A stretch of 41,236 nt of DNA from JANRKN01 sp033763435 (GCA_033763435.1 JANRKN010000118.1:1-41236), one strand, 5' to 3'. Shown: positions 10,844 to 21,972, counted from the first letter of the stretch. The notes: a model not told the origin generated them from the letters alone. A program made the numbers and translations.

Positions 10844-12556
10844 CACGGGCGTGTCGCGCCCCTCATCAAGCCGGGGCTCAACGCGCAGGCGCGCGTCGCT
10901 CTGACCGCGCCAGACCAGCACCCACTGACTCTCGCCCCACGCGAGGACGTCCGCCTGCGCGACCGACCTCAGGAGAGGCTGCACCTTCACACCCTCGGTC
11001 TGCGCGACATCCAAAGGCACGGCCCACGGCACGCTCGCGCTCAGGCCCGTCAGCGCCCGCGGCAGAGCTCGCTCCTGCTGGTCGCTGCCCGCGTCGCTCT
11101 GCGCGCGAAGCTCGGCGAACACTTCGTTGCCCGCGGACGTCTGCCGAATGCCCACGACCGGGCGCCCCGTGTCGGCCCGGACGCCCCAACCCTCGAGCGC
11201 CGCGGCGAGCGGATCGGGCGAGCCAAAGCCCGGAAAGACCGAAGGCCCGAGCGTGACGAGCACAGGCTCGCCTCGCGCGAGGAGCGAGCTGAGCGCGCCG
11301 GCGAGGGCCGAGGCGCGGTCGGTCCCGGAGTTCGCGCCGCCCACGTTCTGTGTGGTGTCGGGCGAAGCAAGAACAAAGACGCGCCGGACGTTGGATGGCG
11401 CGGGGCGTGCAAGTTCGGGCGGTTCGTTCGCGCCCGAGCCGGCGGACCACTCGCTGACGCGTCCGCCCTGGGCCAGCACGCGCCGGAGCGCCGCGGGCAT
11501 CCGCGGGCCCGTCCACGCGCCGGGCGCATCAGCGTGCACGACGACGGCCCAGAGGCGCTCGCCCCCGCCCGCGCGCTCGAGGGCGCCCGCAAGAAGTTCT
11601 TCAATCCGTCGGCGTGTGTCGGCGCGCTGATCCCCCGAGCGCATCAGCCGTGCGGGAACCACCGAGGCGTCGTCGGGCGTCACGATGATCACCGCGGGGC
11701 CCGAGGCGAGTTCGTCGGCCACGCGGCGCGCGACCGTCGGCTCCATCGCGCGGATCGGCTCGAGCGCCACCGCGAGCGCGTCGCGGCTGCGCTGGAGCTG
11801 TTCCGTAAGCGCGCGTGCCGACTCGCCCGGAATCGCTGCGGTTTCCGCGCGCGCCGCGTCGAGCAGTTCGAGCACGGGCCGCATCGCCGCGGTCAGCAGC
11901 CTCGCGGCCTCGGGCGCGTCGGGCACATCGACGCCCAGCGCCTGCGCGGCCAATCGCTCGCGCGAGGCGGCGACGGTCGCGCGGGCATCGCGAGCGAGGA
12001 TCCGCAGCGCCGCGGCACGCTGATCGAGCACCGCCCGTTGGCGCGCCTCAGCTTGGGGGCGCAGTTCGAGCAACGCCGGGCTCAGGGACTGCTCGGCCTG
12101 ACTCGCGAACAGCTCCGAGGCGCGTGCGGCGGCCTCCACGCGCGCGGTCTGCTCGCGCGTCGCGGGCGCCGATCGCTGCGCGAGTTCCGCCAGCGCCTGG
12201 CCCGCGCCCTGCGCCCACTGCCCGGGCTCGACGGGCCTGAGCTGCACGTTCGGGCCCGAGCGGGTCATTTCGCGCAGCACGTCCATCACGTCGCGCGCGT
12301 TGGCCGGGCCGTCGGCCGGGTCCAGCGCGACGATCACGCGGGTCCCCTCGGGCATCGCGCGCAGCACCTGGCGCGTGCGCGGGCTGAGGCGGTGTTCGCC
12401 CGAGGCCGTGACGTCAAAGCGCAGCCCCCAGGCGTCGGTCGCGCGTGAGGCGAGCACGTTCACGAGCGCGACGCTGACCAGCGACGTGAGGCCGAAGGTC
12501 GCGGCGAGCGCGATCGCGCCCGACCGGCCTGTGCTTGGGCTCATTCTCGCGCTCAT
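10451..12556 (-). CDS. GldG-like ABC-transporter auxiliary protein
   Basis: 701 residues from the ATG at 12556, which overlaps the permease stop as ATGA (12553-12556), implying translational coupling. An N-terminal helix at about 13-35 (IALAATFGLTSLVSVALVNVLA) is followed by LRFDVTASGEHRLSPRTRQVLRAMPEGTRVIVAL. This is the opening of the GldG/ABC_transp_aux extracytoplasmic domain, normally 'D-x-T...LS..T..vL..l'. A long Ala/Arg/Glu coiled-coil-like insert spans about 110-260. The later part has IIVTPDDASVVPARL and VFVLASPDT and LVVMGGSGMLGNGWFSDG. A C-terminal TM helix at ~675-693 is followed by RRRERDRG inside the cell. It is predicted to work with the two upstream genes as an ABC exporter-like complex. 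The substrate is unknown; a gliding role is not implied. Confidence 0.8.
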   Translation of the reverse strand: MSARMSPSTGRSGAIALAATFGLTSLVSVALVNVLASRATDAWGLRFDVTASGEHRLSPRTRQVLRAMPEGTRVIVALDPADGPANARDVMDVLREMTRSGPNVQLRPVEPGQWAQGAGQALAELAQRSAPATREQTARVEAAARASELFASQAEQSLSPALLELRPQAEARQRAVLDQRAAALRILARDARATVAASRERLAAQALGVDVPDAPEAARLLTAAMRPVLELLDAARAETAAIPGESARALTEQLQRSRDALAVALEPIRAMEPTVARRVADELASGPAVIIVTPDDASVVPARLMRSGDQRADTRRRIEELLAGALERAGGGERLWAVVVHADAPGAWTGPRMPAALRRVLAQGGRVSEWSAGSGANEPPELARPAPSNVRRVFVLASPDTTQNVGGANSGTDRASALAGALSSLLARGEPVLVTLGPSVFPGFGSPDPLAAALEGWGVRADTGRPVVGIRQTSAGNEVFAELRAQSDAGSDQQERALPRALTGLSASVPWAVPLDVAQTEGVKVQPLLRSVAQADVLAWGESQWVLVWRGQSDARLRVEPRLDEGRDTPVSEALLGLALERAPRGEQARGQRLVVMGGSGMLGNGWFSDGVASRELRVDGRTINPSPGNAALFEGGLLWLAGLEDRIAPGAEVRRGAMVLGERELGGALVAARIGLLAGLPALTLVAGWVVLRRRERDRG

Positions 12557-13305
12557 GCCAGCCTCCGCAGCTTGAGCACCAGCCCCGCGACGAGCACGAG
12601 CCACGCGGAGATCGAGACGAAGTAGGCGACGTGCGAAACGTCGATCACGCCCTTGGCCAGGTCATCCAGCCGCACGCCGATGAACAGCGCCGCGAGCGCC
12701 GGACGCAGAGGTTCGGGCGCGAACGAGGGCGGCACCACCGGCACGAGCAGGATCAGCAGCATCGCAAACGCGCTGGCCAGGAACGCGAGCGTCTGGCCCG
12801 AGGTGCACGCCGAGGCGACCAGCCCGATCGAGAGCGCGAGCGTCCCGAGCAGCGCGAGGCTCAGGTATCCCGCAAGGATGGGCCCGAGGTCGGGCGCCGG
12901 GTCCGACGCGAGCGCAAGCGCGATCGGGTACGGCGCGGTCGAGACCATCAGCGCGCCCAGGAAGAGCAGCGCGCCCGTGAACTTGCCCCACACGATCGCC
13001 CACTCGGAGATCGGCGCGCCCCAGAGTGGTTCGATCGTGCCCGCGCGGTACTCCTCGCTGAGCAGGCGCATCGAAACCGCGGGCGCGACCGGCAGCGCGA
13101 GCCAGCCCGCGAGCGCGAAGAACGCCCGCATCGTCGCGGGCTCGCCGGGCCTCAGGGCCAGCAGCAGAAAACCCGCGGCGCTCACCGCCTGCCAGAGCGC
13201 GAGCGTGATCCACCCCGAGGGCAAACGAAAGAACGACGCCGCTTCACGCAGCGCGATCGCTCGCACCGCGCGAGCAAAGCCGGGCACCCGCCTCGCAGCG
13301 CTCAC
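12553..13305 (-). CDS. ABC-2 type permease, GldF-like
   Basis: 250 residues, GTG start at 13305 overlapping the ATPase stop as GTGA (13302-13305). Six hydrophobic segments are visible, including GWITLALWQAVSAAGFLLLAL, FFALAGWLALPVAPAVSMRLL and LAFLASAFAMLLILLVPVVPP. The motif MRLLSEEYRAGTIEPLWGAPISEWAIVWGKF is the hallmark of ABC-2 permeases of the GldF/NosY type (EExxGTxExLl...P.s...iv.gK). It forms the membrane channel for the adjacent ATPase, with the GldG-like protein as a periplasmic partner. All three genes overlap end to start, so stoichiometric translation is likely. Transported substrate unknown. Confidence 0.88.
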   Translation of the reverse strand: MSAARRVPGFARAVRAIALREAASFFRLPSGWITLALWQAVSAAGFLLLALRPGEPATMRAFFALAGWLALPVAPAVSMRLLSEEYRAGTIEPLWGAPISEWAIVWGKFTGALLFLGALMVSTAPYPIALALASDPAPDLGPILAGYLSLALLGTLALSIGLVASACTSGQTLAFLASAFAMLLILLVPVVPPSFAPEPLRPALAALFIGVRLDDLAKGVIDVSHVAYFVSISAWLVLVAGLVLKLRRLA

Positions 13306-14288
13306 GCGGCCCTCCCGTCGCCCGGCGCGGGCGTCGCCCGCTCGATCAGCTCCAGATAGATCTTCTCGAGCGAGGGCGCGCGCAGCGTGAGCTCGATCGG
13401 AACGCCGCCGGCTTCGATGATCGCCCGCGAGAGGCGCGCGCTCAGCGCGTCGGCGTCGGCCGCGGGTCCGAGCGCGAACTCGAAGGAGATCCGGTCGCCC
13501 TGAACGATCGGCGCGTTGCCCCCTCCGCTCCCCCCGAGTATCGGCGCGAGCGCGGACGCGACACGCGAGGCGTCGCTGGCGTGCGCGCGCCCGACGATGA
13601 CCGCGCCGGGCGAGCGGGCCGCGAGCTCCGCGAGCGTTCCCGCGCCCGCGACGCGCCCGCCCGCGATGATCACCAGTTCGTCCGCGACTTTCTCCACCTC
13701 GCTCAGCGCGTGCGACGAGACGACGACGGTCGCCGAGCGCCCGAGCTCGCGGACCAGTTCGCGCGTCTCGCGTACCTGCGCGGGGTCCAGCCCGTTGGTC
13801 GGCTCATCGAGCAGCAGCACGTCGGGCTCGGGGAGGATCGCCGACGCAAGCCCCAGCCGCTGGCGATACCCGCGGCTGAGTTCACCCGCGCGCCTTCGAC
13901 GCATCTCGATCACGCGGCAGCGCTCCATGGCGCGCTCGACCCGTTGCTGGCGCTCGCGCCGCGGGATGCCCGTGAGCTGCGCGCGGAAGAGCAGATAGTC
14001 CTCGACGCGCATCTCGGCGTATGCGGGTGCGGCATCGGCGAGGTAGCCCACGCGGGCGCGGACCGCCAGCGGCTCCTCGCGAACCTCCAAGCCCCCGACG
14101 CGGATCTCCCCGCCGTCGGGTGTGATCGAGCCCGCGATGACGCGCATGGTGGTGGTCTTCCCGGCACCGTTGGGCCCGAGCAGGCCGATCACCCGCCCGG
14201 GCTGCGCCTCAAAGGAAACCCCTTGAACCGCCCGAACCGGGCCATAGAACTTGTACAGCTCCCGAACAGAGAGCGTTGCGGGCGGCAT
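13302..14288 (-). CDS. ABC transporter ATP-binding protein, GldA-like
   Basis: 328 residues. Walker A GPNGAGKTT at about 38-46, Q-loop region VGYLADAAPAYAEM, signature LSRGYRQRLGLA at about 137-148 (R replaces the usual G), Walker B DVLLLDEPTNGLDP at about 156-169, and the switch His in SSHALSEVEK at 193. A ~90-residue C-terminal domain after 230 is typical of GldA/CcmA-type ATPases working with ABC-2 permeases. It is the first gene of a three-gene minus-strand operon. Upstream on its strand TATGCT (14302-14297) ends 8 nt before the ATG, with no clear Shine-Dalgarno, so transcription may start essentially at the gene. It diverges from the GAF-receiver gene across a 219-nt spacer holding a G-quadruplex motif. 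Confidence 0.93.
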   Translation of the reverse strand: MPPATLSVRELYKFYGPVRAVQGVSFEAQPGRVIGLLGPNGAGKTTTMRVIAGSITPDGGEIRVGGLEVREEPLAVRARVGYLADAAPAYAEMRVEDYLLFRAQLTGIPRRERQQRVERAMERCRVIEMRRRRAGELSRGYRQRLGLASAILPEPDVLLLDEPTNGLDPAQVRETRELVRELGRSATVVVSSHALSEVEKVADELVIIAGGRVAGAGTLAELAARSPGAVIVGRAHASDASRVASALAPILGGSGGGNAPIVQGDRISFEFALGPAADADALSARLSRAIIEAGGVPIELTLRAPSLEKIYLELIERATPAPGDGRAA

Positions 14289-14296
14289 CGGAGGGA

Positions 14297-14302
14297 AGCA
14301 TA
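14297..14302 (-). promoter_or_regulatory. TATGCT -10-like box before the GldA-like gene
   Basis: On the minus strand TATGCT (14302 down to 14297) is followed by 8 nt and the ATG at 14288. No Shine-Dalgarno intervenes. The same hexamer is used in the candidate acs promoter. Confidence 0.4.
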
Positions 14303-14371
14303 CCGGCGAAACCGTGAGAACAACCGCGGGTCGGATGAAGGGCGGGAACGTGCGCGGGCCGATCTACGAAA

Positions 14372-14390
14372 GGGTGGGAGGGGATCGGGG
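14372..14390 (+). promoter_or_regulatory. G-quadruplex motif in a divergent promoter spacer
   Basis: GGG-T-GGG-A-GGGG-ATC-GGGG (14372-14390), with further G-runs to ~14404, fits the G3+N1-7 definition. It sits in the spacer between the minus-strand GldA-like gene (start 14288) and the plus-strand GAF-receiver gene (start 14508), on the sense strand of the latter and upstream of its candidate -10 TACAGT (14443-14448). Confidence 0.6.
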
Positions 14391-14507
14391 AAAGGGTGTG
14401 TGGGAAACGGTCCGGGGTCCGCGGGGGAGCCCGGCGTGCGGGTACAGTCCCCGCTGGAGGAGTTCGGCCCGACGGGAGAGCCGGTCGGGCGTGTTGACGT
14501 GGGCGCG

Positions 14508-16151
14508 ATGACCGACATCCCTGCCAAAGGACCGACCCCGGGCGCGCAATCCGGCGCGTCGGGTATGCCTTTGACCTCGGCGGGGCTCGACTGGACGCTG
14601 AGCCTGCTCAACTCGGTCGGCGAGGGCGTGTGTCTGTTCGGCCCGCTCGGCGAGACGGTCTGGGCGAACGACCTGTTCCAGGCTGTGGACGATCAGGTCC
14701 GAGCGCGCGTCGCGGAGCTGGCCCGACTTCGGTGCAAGGATCAGCCGCGGACGCGAACGGCGCAAGCGCCCGCCAGCAGAGCTCAGCCCTCACAACCCGT
14801 GATTCAACCCCCTGCCCGTCACGAGATCGCCTCGTCCGACGGGCAGCGTGTTTATGAGCTGATGCTGTCGGACTTCGCGGGCATCGCGCCGCGATCAAGC
14901 GACGGGCCCGAGATCCCCGCGGCGGTCGTCGCCGTGGTGCGCGACCTCACGCTCCAGCGCCGGAGTCTGGACCGCATGGACGCGATCGACCGCGCGGGCG
15001 CCGAGCTCGTGCGCATCGAGGCCGACGTCGTCCGCAAGCTCAACAGCGTCGAGCGGCTCAAGTATCTCGAGCAGAAGATCGTCAAGTACACCCGCGAGCT
15101 GCTGCGCTTTGATCACTTCGCGATCCGCCTGCAGGACGAGCGCTCGGGCAAGCTCGAGCTGGTCATCGCCTATGGCCTGCCCGCCGAGTTTGACTCGTTT
15201 GATCTCTATCCGCGGACCGAGGGCTGCGGCATCTCGGGCTATGTCGCCGCGACGGGGCGCTCGTACGTCTGCAAGGACGTCGCGACCGACGAGCTGTTCC
15301 TGCCCGGGTTGCCCGGGGCCAAGAGCTCGCTGACCGTGCCCCTGCTGCTCCACGACAAGGTGATCGGCATCTTCAACATCGAGAGCAACTCGACCGACGC
15401 GTTCGGCGACGAAGAGCGCCGCCTGGCCGAGATGTTCTCGCGGTACATCGCGATCGCGCTGCACACGCTGGACCTGCTGGTGGTCGAGCGTTCGACGGTG
15501 AACAAGTCGGTGTCGGCGCGGGTCGAGGACGAGATCGATGAGCCCTTGAAGGACATTGCCGCGGAGGTCGGGATCCTGCGCGAGGTCGCGCAGCGCGACC
15601 CCGAACTCGCCTCGCACGTCGAGCGGATCATGCGCGACGTGACCGCGATCCGGGAGCGTCTGCACGCCGTCGCGAGCGGGCCTCAGACGCTGCTGGGCGT
15701 CGACAAGGCGATGGCGGTCCGCGCCAAGGACCCGGTGCTGTCGGGCAAGCGGATTCTGGTCGCCGACGACGAGCCCAAGATCCGCCGGATCATCCACGAC
15801 GTGCTCAAGAACCGCGGCTGCGAGGTCGTGGTCTTCGAGTCGGGCGTGCAGGCGATCGCGGCGCTCGAGGAGGTCGCGGCGCACCCCGAGGCGCCCGGCT
15901 TTGACATGATCGTGTCGGACATCAAGATGCCCGACCGCAACGGGTACGAGGTCTTCGCCTCCGCCCGCAAGTACCGCGCGACGATCCCCGTCCTGCTCAT
16001 GACGGGCTTCGGGTACGACCCGCACCACTCGATCGTCCGCGCGAGCCAGGAAGGTCTGCAGGGCGTGCTGTTCAAGCCGTTCCAGATCGAGCGGCTCATC
16101 GATGAGGTCCGCAAGGCGCTCTCGGCCGTCGCGGGCCAGTCGCAGGCCTGA
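14508..16151 (+). CDS. GAF domain protein with C-terminal response-regulator receiver domain
   Basis: 547 residues from the ATG at 14508; no strong Shine-Dalgarno is adjacent. Domains: a PAS-like N-terminus (about 26-75, LLNSVGEGVCLFGPLGETVWANDLF), a linker with VVAVVRDLTLQRRSLDRMDAI, and a coiled coil at about 160-195. A GAF domain follows (about 185-325, ELLRFDHFAIRLQD, GISGYVAATGRSYVCKDV, SLTVPLLLHDKVIGIFNIES), then a helical segment (335-390) where a kinase dimerisation helix would be but without a phospho-acceptor His. The receiver domain at 414-535 has acidic D420-D421-E422, phospho-acceptor D471 (SDIKMPDRNG), T499 (LLMTG) and K523 (FKPF). There is no HATPase domain, so it is a phosphorylatable sensor lacking its own catalysis. 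A TACAGT -10-like box lies at 14443-14448. Partner kinase not in the window. Confidence 0.88.
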   Translation: MTDIPAKGPTPGAQSGASGMPLTSAGLDWTLSLLNSVGEGVCLFGPLGETVWANDLFQAVDDQVRARVAELARLRCKDQPRTRTAQAPASRAQPSQPVIQPPARHEIASSDGQRVYELMLSDFAGIAPRSSDGPEIPAAVVAVVRDLTLQRRSLDRMDAIDRAGAELVRIEADVVRKLNSVERLKYLEQKIVKYTRELLRFDHFAIRLQDERSGKLELVIAYGLPAEFDSFDLYPRTEGCGISGYVAATGRSYVCKDVATDELFLPGLPGAKSSLTVPLLLHDKVIGIFNIESNSTDAFGDEERRLAEMFSRYIAIALHTLDLLVVERSTVNKSVSARVEDEIDEPLKDIAAEVGILREVAQRDPELASHVERIMRDVTAIRERLHAVASGPQTLLGVDKAMAVRAKDPVLSGKRILVADDEPKIRRIIHDVLKNRGCEVVVFESGVQAIAALEEVAAHPEAPGFDMIVSDIKMPDRNGYEVFASARKYRATIPVLLMTGFGYDPHHSIVRASQEGLQGVLFKPFQIERLIDEVRKALSAVAGQSQA

Positions 16152-16591
16152 GATCGCGCTCGTCGTGAGCCGACGGCCCCACGGACTGCCAAGGCTGCGC
16201 CCGTCTGCCAGTGCGATGGTGCCGAGTTGGCAGCGAAGATCGCGCGCAGGCACCTTGATCGCAGCGTGTTCGTACGAACGGGAGATCAACACGGCGCTGA
16301 GAGCGGTGCAGATCGCGCCGGGCGTGGGCGAAGATGCCCGGGGTGCGTGAGCGGGTACTTCGGCACGGGCGTTGCAGGTCTTCCGGGTGCACTTGTCCGC
16401 GCGGCCGGCGAGCACGCGTGACGGGCTGAGGCGCCGCATCCGGCGCTGCCTCACGAGGCTGAGCCCGGATCCGCCGGCCCTGGCCGATGGCCCTGAACGA
16501 GGGCAGGTCACACGCGGGCGTCTGTGCCGGCCGCGACGGACGGGTGCGAAGAACAAGCGATGGACACGACAAGCGCTCGGAAGGAGGCGGT
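16152..16591. other. 440-nt spacer upstream of the Hsp20 gene
   Basis: No convincing gene; short frames here lack start signals and family resemblance. Two structures stand out: a perfect 12-bp palindrome GTTCGTACGAAC at 16268-16279, and an imperfect hairpin at 16427-16453 (TGAGG-CGCCG / CGGCG-CTG-CCTCA, loop CATC). I could not place a heat-shock-type promoter or CIRCE element with confidence. Confidence 0.5.
16268..16279. promoter_or_regulatory. perfect 12-bp palindrome, possible operator
   Basis: GTTCGTACGAAC is fully self-complementary. It lies 117 nt after the GAF-receiver stop and 313 nt before the Hsp20 start. It has inverted half-sites relative to a GAAC-N4-GTTC LexA box, so it is not that. 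Could be a repressor site; equally could be chance. Confidence 0.25.
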
Positions 16592-17086
16592 ATGAACATC
16601 ATCACGCGTTCGAATCTGCGTCCCGACAAGCCGGCGCCGCTGGGCCCGGGCTTCAAGGGCGTGTTCGAGGACTTCTTCACCGATCCGTTCCTGACGCCGA
16701 TGGGCAAGCTGTTCAACGAGATGCTCGCCGACGCCAAGGTGGGCGTGCGTGAGGGCGTGCTGCCGATCGACATCGTCGAGGATCCCAAGGCAGTGACGAT
16801 CCGTGCGTTCGTCCCGGGCTATGAGAAGGACGACGTGACGATCGAGCTGACCGAGGGCGTGCTGGAGATCAAGGCCGAGAAGAAGGAAGAAAAGGACGTC
16901 AAGGAAGAGGTCGAGGGCGTGACGGTGCATCGGCGTGAGCTGTTCAGCGGCACGCTGATCCGTCGGATCCGTCTGCCCGACATGGTGCTCGAGGCCGAAG
17001 TGCAGGCCGAGCTGAAGGACGGCATCCTGACGCTCGTGCTGCCCAAGGCACCCGAGGCCAAGCCGAAGAAGATCGCGATCCGGTAG
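16592..17086 (+). CDS. small heat-shock protein, Hsp20/alpha-crystallin family
   Basis: 164 residues. The ATG at 16592 is preceded by a strong AAGGAGG (16581-16587), among the best Shine-Dalgarno sequences in the window, which suggests high expression. The N-terminal ~50 residues are Phe/Leu-rich (FKGVFEDFFTDPF), followed by the alpha-crystallin domain at about 55-152 (LPIDIVEDPKAVTIRAFVPG, GVLEIKAEKKEEKD, FSGTLIRRIRLPD, AELKDGILTLVLPKA). The end KKIAIR contains the I-x-I oligomerisation motif. It acts as an ATP-independent holdase against aggregation. It appears monocistronic with a 440-nt upstream spacer. Confidence 0.95.
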   Translation: MNIITRSNLRPDKPAPLGPGFKGVFEDFFTDPFLTPMGKLFNEMLADAKVGVREGVLPIDIVEDPKAVTIRAFVPGYEKDDVTIELTEGVLEIKAEKKEEKDVKEEVEGVTVHRRELFSGTLIRRIRLPDMVLEAEVQAELKDGILTLVLPKAPEAKPKKIAIR

Positions 17087-17238
17087 GTCCCTTTCTGAGG
17101 CCTTCGCGCCCGCGGTGATGCGTCGGGATTCGGGCTGCACGCGCCCGCCGGCGGAACGCGGGAAGTGAGCGGAGGATCGGACTGCGGACCACCGACACGG
17201 ACCTCGGGGCCGACAGGGCCGGGCTTGAGTGTGGCTGA

Positions 17239-17286
17239 GTTTCGGTTTCGGAATCGGGATCGAGTTCAGGTTCGGATTCGAGTTCG
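17239..17286. repeat. degenerate hexamer tandem array, eight units
   Basis: Starting at 17239 the units read GTTTCG, GTTTCG, GAATCG, GGATCG, AGTTCA, GGTTCG, GATTCG, AGTTCG, a 6-nt period with consensus roughly GRTTCG. It lies in the convergent Hsp20/MFS spacer. Confidence 0.75.
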
Positions 17287-17351
17287 GTCAGCGCGGGAAG
17301 CGCGTTTGAGCGCGCACCCGCACGCAGGGCCCATCGGCCCCGATTGAAAAC

Positions 17352-17386
17352 ACCGGCGCGAGCTTCATGACGAGGCCCGCGCCGGT
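17352..17386 (-). terminator. probable intrinsic terminator of the MFS gene
   Basis: A perfect 9-bp stem ACCGGCGCG (17352-17360) / CGCGCCGGT (17378-17386) with a 17-nt loop lies 17 nt beyond the MFS stop. On the minus strand it is followed by a short T-rich run GTTTTC. Confidence 0.55.
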
Positions 17387-17403
17387 TTCTACTTGGTGAA
17401 CGC

Positions 17404-18879
17404 TCAGCGTGCGCCCCGGCCCTGGGACTTGAGGCGCTGGACGTCCGCGTCCATCTCGGTGCGGAGCCAGACGAAGCCGATCGCGCCCAGCACGCACAGC
17501 AGCGTGCACAGCGCGAGCACCCAGAAGCTCGCGTCGAGCCCGGCGGCGGAGAGCAGCGCGTACATCGTCGCAGCGACGAACGGGCCCACGATGCCCCGCA
17601 CGCCATTGAGCGTGATGTGCGTGGCCATGTAGTGCGAGGTCTGCGCTGGGGGCGAAAAGTCCATGTGCCCGAGGTTCCACGCGAGCGAGCCCCCGCCGTA
17701 GCCCGCGCCCAGCAGCACGGCGCCCAGATAGAGCATCCACTGCTGGTCCAGCAGCGCCGCGAGGGTCATGACCAGCGTCGCCGAGACGAAGACCCACGAG
17801 TGGATCGCCCGGAATCGCACCACGTGCGAGCGGTCGAGCAGCCTCGCCCACAGCGGGATGAACAGCGGCATCAGCGTCAGCGGGATCACGACGTTGATGA
17901 GCATCGAGCCCAGATACCCGAGCCTGAACTCGTCGGCCATCATGACCACGAGCACGGGCGGGAGCATGAGGTTGCCGATGCCCAGCAGGAACATCGCCGC
18001 CATGAACTGCGCCCAGCGCCGGTCTTTTCTCAGTGTGCGCACGACTGCGGCGGGGCCTTGCCAGGGCTTCATCGCCGGTCCGCTCTCGGCCTCTTCGCGC
18101 AGGAGCCGGGGCTCGCCGCGCAGCCGCTGGCGCGCGGTGGCGATCACGGCAATCGACCCCAGGGCGCAGCAGATGGGCACGACGACGCTGAAAAGCTGCG
18201 GGTTGACGTCGAGAAGCTGGCCCAGGACCAGACCCATCGCCGCGACGACGAGGACCTGAACGGTGGAGAACTTGCCGATCATCCGCGCGCGCTCGGAGGA
18301 CGGGTAGTTGGCGCGCCAGAGCGTGGGGCGCAGGGTGATGATGCCCGACCAGCAGACGCGCGCGACGATCGCGAGCACGCCCAGCGCGACCAGCTCCCAC
18401 TCGGCGGGCAGCGGCGTGAGGGGTGTGAGCGCGACGAGCGCGATCAGCGCGATGGTGACAACCTGGAGCGCGTTGATCATCGGCACCTTGGGCTTGCCGT
18501 GGGTCAGTGTGGTCCAGACGAAGCTCAGGATGTTCGCAAGTTCGGGCGCGGCGCCCAGCAGCGCGACCATGAACACGAGCAGGTCCTTGGGCACGAGCTC
18601 GCGATAGGTCTGCTTGACGAAGACGGAGATGATGCCGCCCTCGACGCTCGCGAGCGCGAGTGCGAAGAACAGCGTGCTCACGAGCTCGAGCGCGTACGAG
18701 CGCCGGCTGAGCATCGACATGGAGCTGGGATGAAAGCTGCGGACCGCGTCGGCGGGTGCGGAGGCGAGGCGCGCGGCGAACCCACGCGCGAGCGACGCCG
18801 GGGCGGCGCTGGCCCGCGCGGGGCCGGCCTGTGCGGGACTCGCTTGTGCGGGACTGGCCTCCTCCGTGGACGCGCTCAC
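17404..18879 (-). CDS. MFS transporter
   Basis: 491 residues if the GTG at 18879 is used. An ATG at 18720, right before MLSRRSYALELVSTL, is a credible shorter start, and no Shine-Dalgarno settles it. The first ~45 residues are an Ala/Pro/Ser tail with pentapeptide repeats (SPAQA-SPAQA-GPARA). Around 11-12 hydrophobic helices follow, split by a cytoplasmic loop (about 250-285, RQRLRGEPRLLREEAESGP), the usual 6+6 MFS layout. RANYPSSERARMIGKF resembles the conserved loop 2-3 region. The substrate is not evident. It diverges from gyrA, with 294 nt between starts, and ends at a hairpin terminator. Confidence 0.78.
   Translation of the reverse strand: MSASTEEASPAQASPAQAGPARASAAPASLARGFAARLASAPADAVRSFHPSSMSMLSRRSYALELVSTLFFALALASVEGGIISVFVKQTYRELVPKDLLVFMVALLGAAPELANILSFVWTTLTHGKPKVPMINALQVVTIALIALVALTPLTPLPAEWELVALGVLAIVARVCWSGIITLRPTLWRANYPSSERARMIGKFSTVQVLVVAAMGLVLGQLLDVNPQLFSVVVPICCALGSIAVIATARQRLRGEPRLLREEAESGPAMKPWQGPAAVVRTLRKDRRWAQFMAAMFLLGIGNLMLPPVLVVMMADEFRLGYLGSMLINVVIPLTLMPLFIPLWARLLDRSHVVRFRAIHSWVFVSATLVMTLAALLDQQWMLYLGAVLLGAGYGGGSLAWNLGHMDFSPPAQTSHYMATHITLNGVRGIVGPFVAATMYALLSAAGLDASFWVLALCTLLCVLGAIGFVWLRTEMDADVQRLKSQGRGAR
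18811..18870 (-). repeat. 15-nt repeat units in the MFS N-terminal tail
   Basis: GGCCTGTGCGGGACT (18826-18840) and CGCTTGTGCGGGACT (18841-18855) share 13 of 15 bases; flanking units at 18811-18825 and 18856-18870 are more degenerate. Read on the minus strand they encode pentapeptide repeats of the SPAQA type. Confidence 0.65.
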
Positions 18880-19173
18880 GTGAGACAGGATTGACCCCCC
18901 GCGGGAGGGGGTCAAATCGCCGCCCAGCTCCCCGCCCGGCCCGTGGGCCCGCTGGTGGCGCGGGATCGGGTTGAAAGTGCCTGAAAAACAATGACTTACG
19001 GCGTGGCAATCATCGTGCAAACTTCGCGCATTTCACGGGGGAAAGTCCTACCATCCGCGTTCGCCCGTGCGCCTCGGAGGCGTCCCTGTGTTTGGGGGAG
19101 ATTCGGGGCCTTGGGCGAGGTCGGAGACGCGCGCGGACTTCTGGGGTGGGCGCGCGACGGAGGATGGATCCCG

Positions 19174-21972
<2,799 letters not shown>

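Larger units (their letters stand above)
17087..17403. other. 317-nt spacer between convergent Hsp20 and MFS genes
   Basis: No gene seen. It contains an eight-unit degenerate hexamer array (17239-17286) and a 9-bp-stem terminator-like hairpin (17352-17386). Confidence 0.6.

Noticed and set aside
16268..16279. Possible LexA box at the palindrome GTTCGTACGAAC
   Set aside because: The half-sites are reversed relative to GAAC-N4-GTTC, so it does not fit the known LexA site; kept only as a generic palindrome.
17239..17286. tRNA-like GGTTCGATTC stretch
   Set aside because: The sequence is a 6-nt periodic array; no cloverleaf, anticodon arm or acceptor stem can be drawn.
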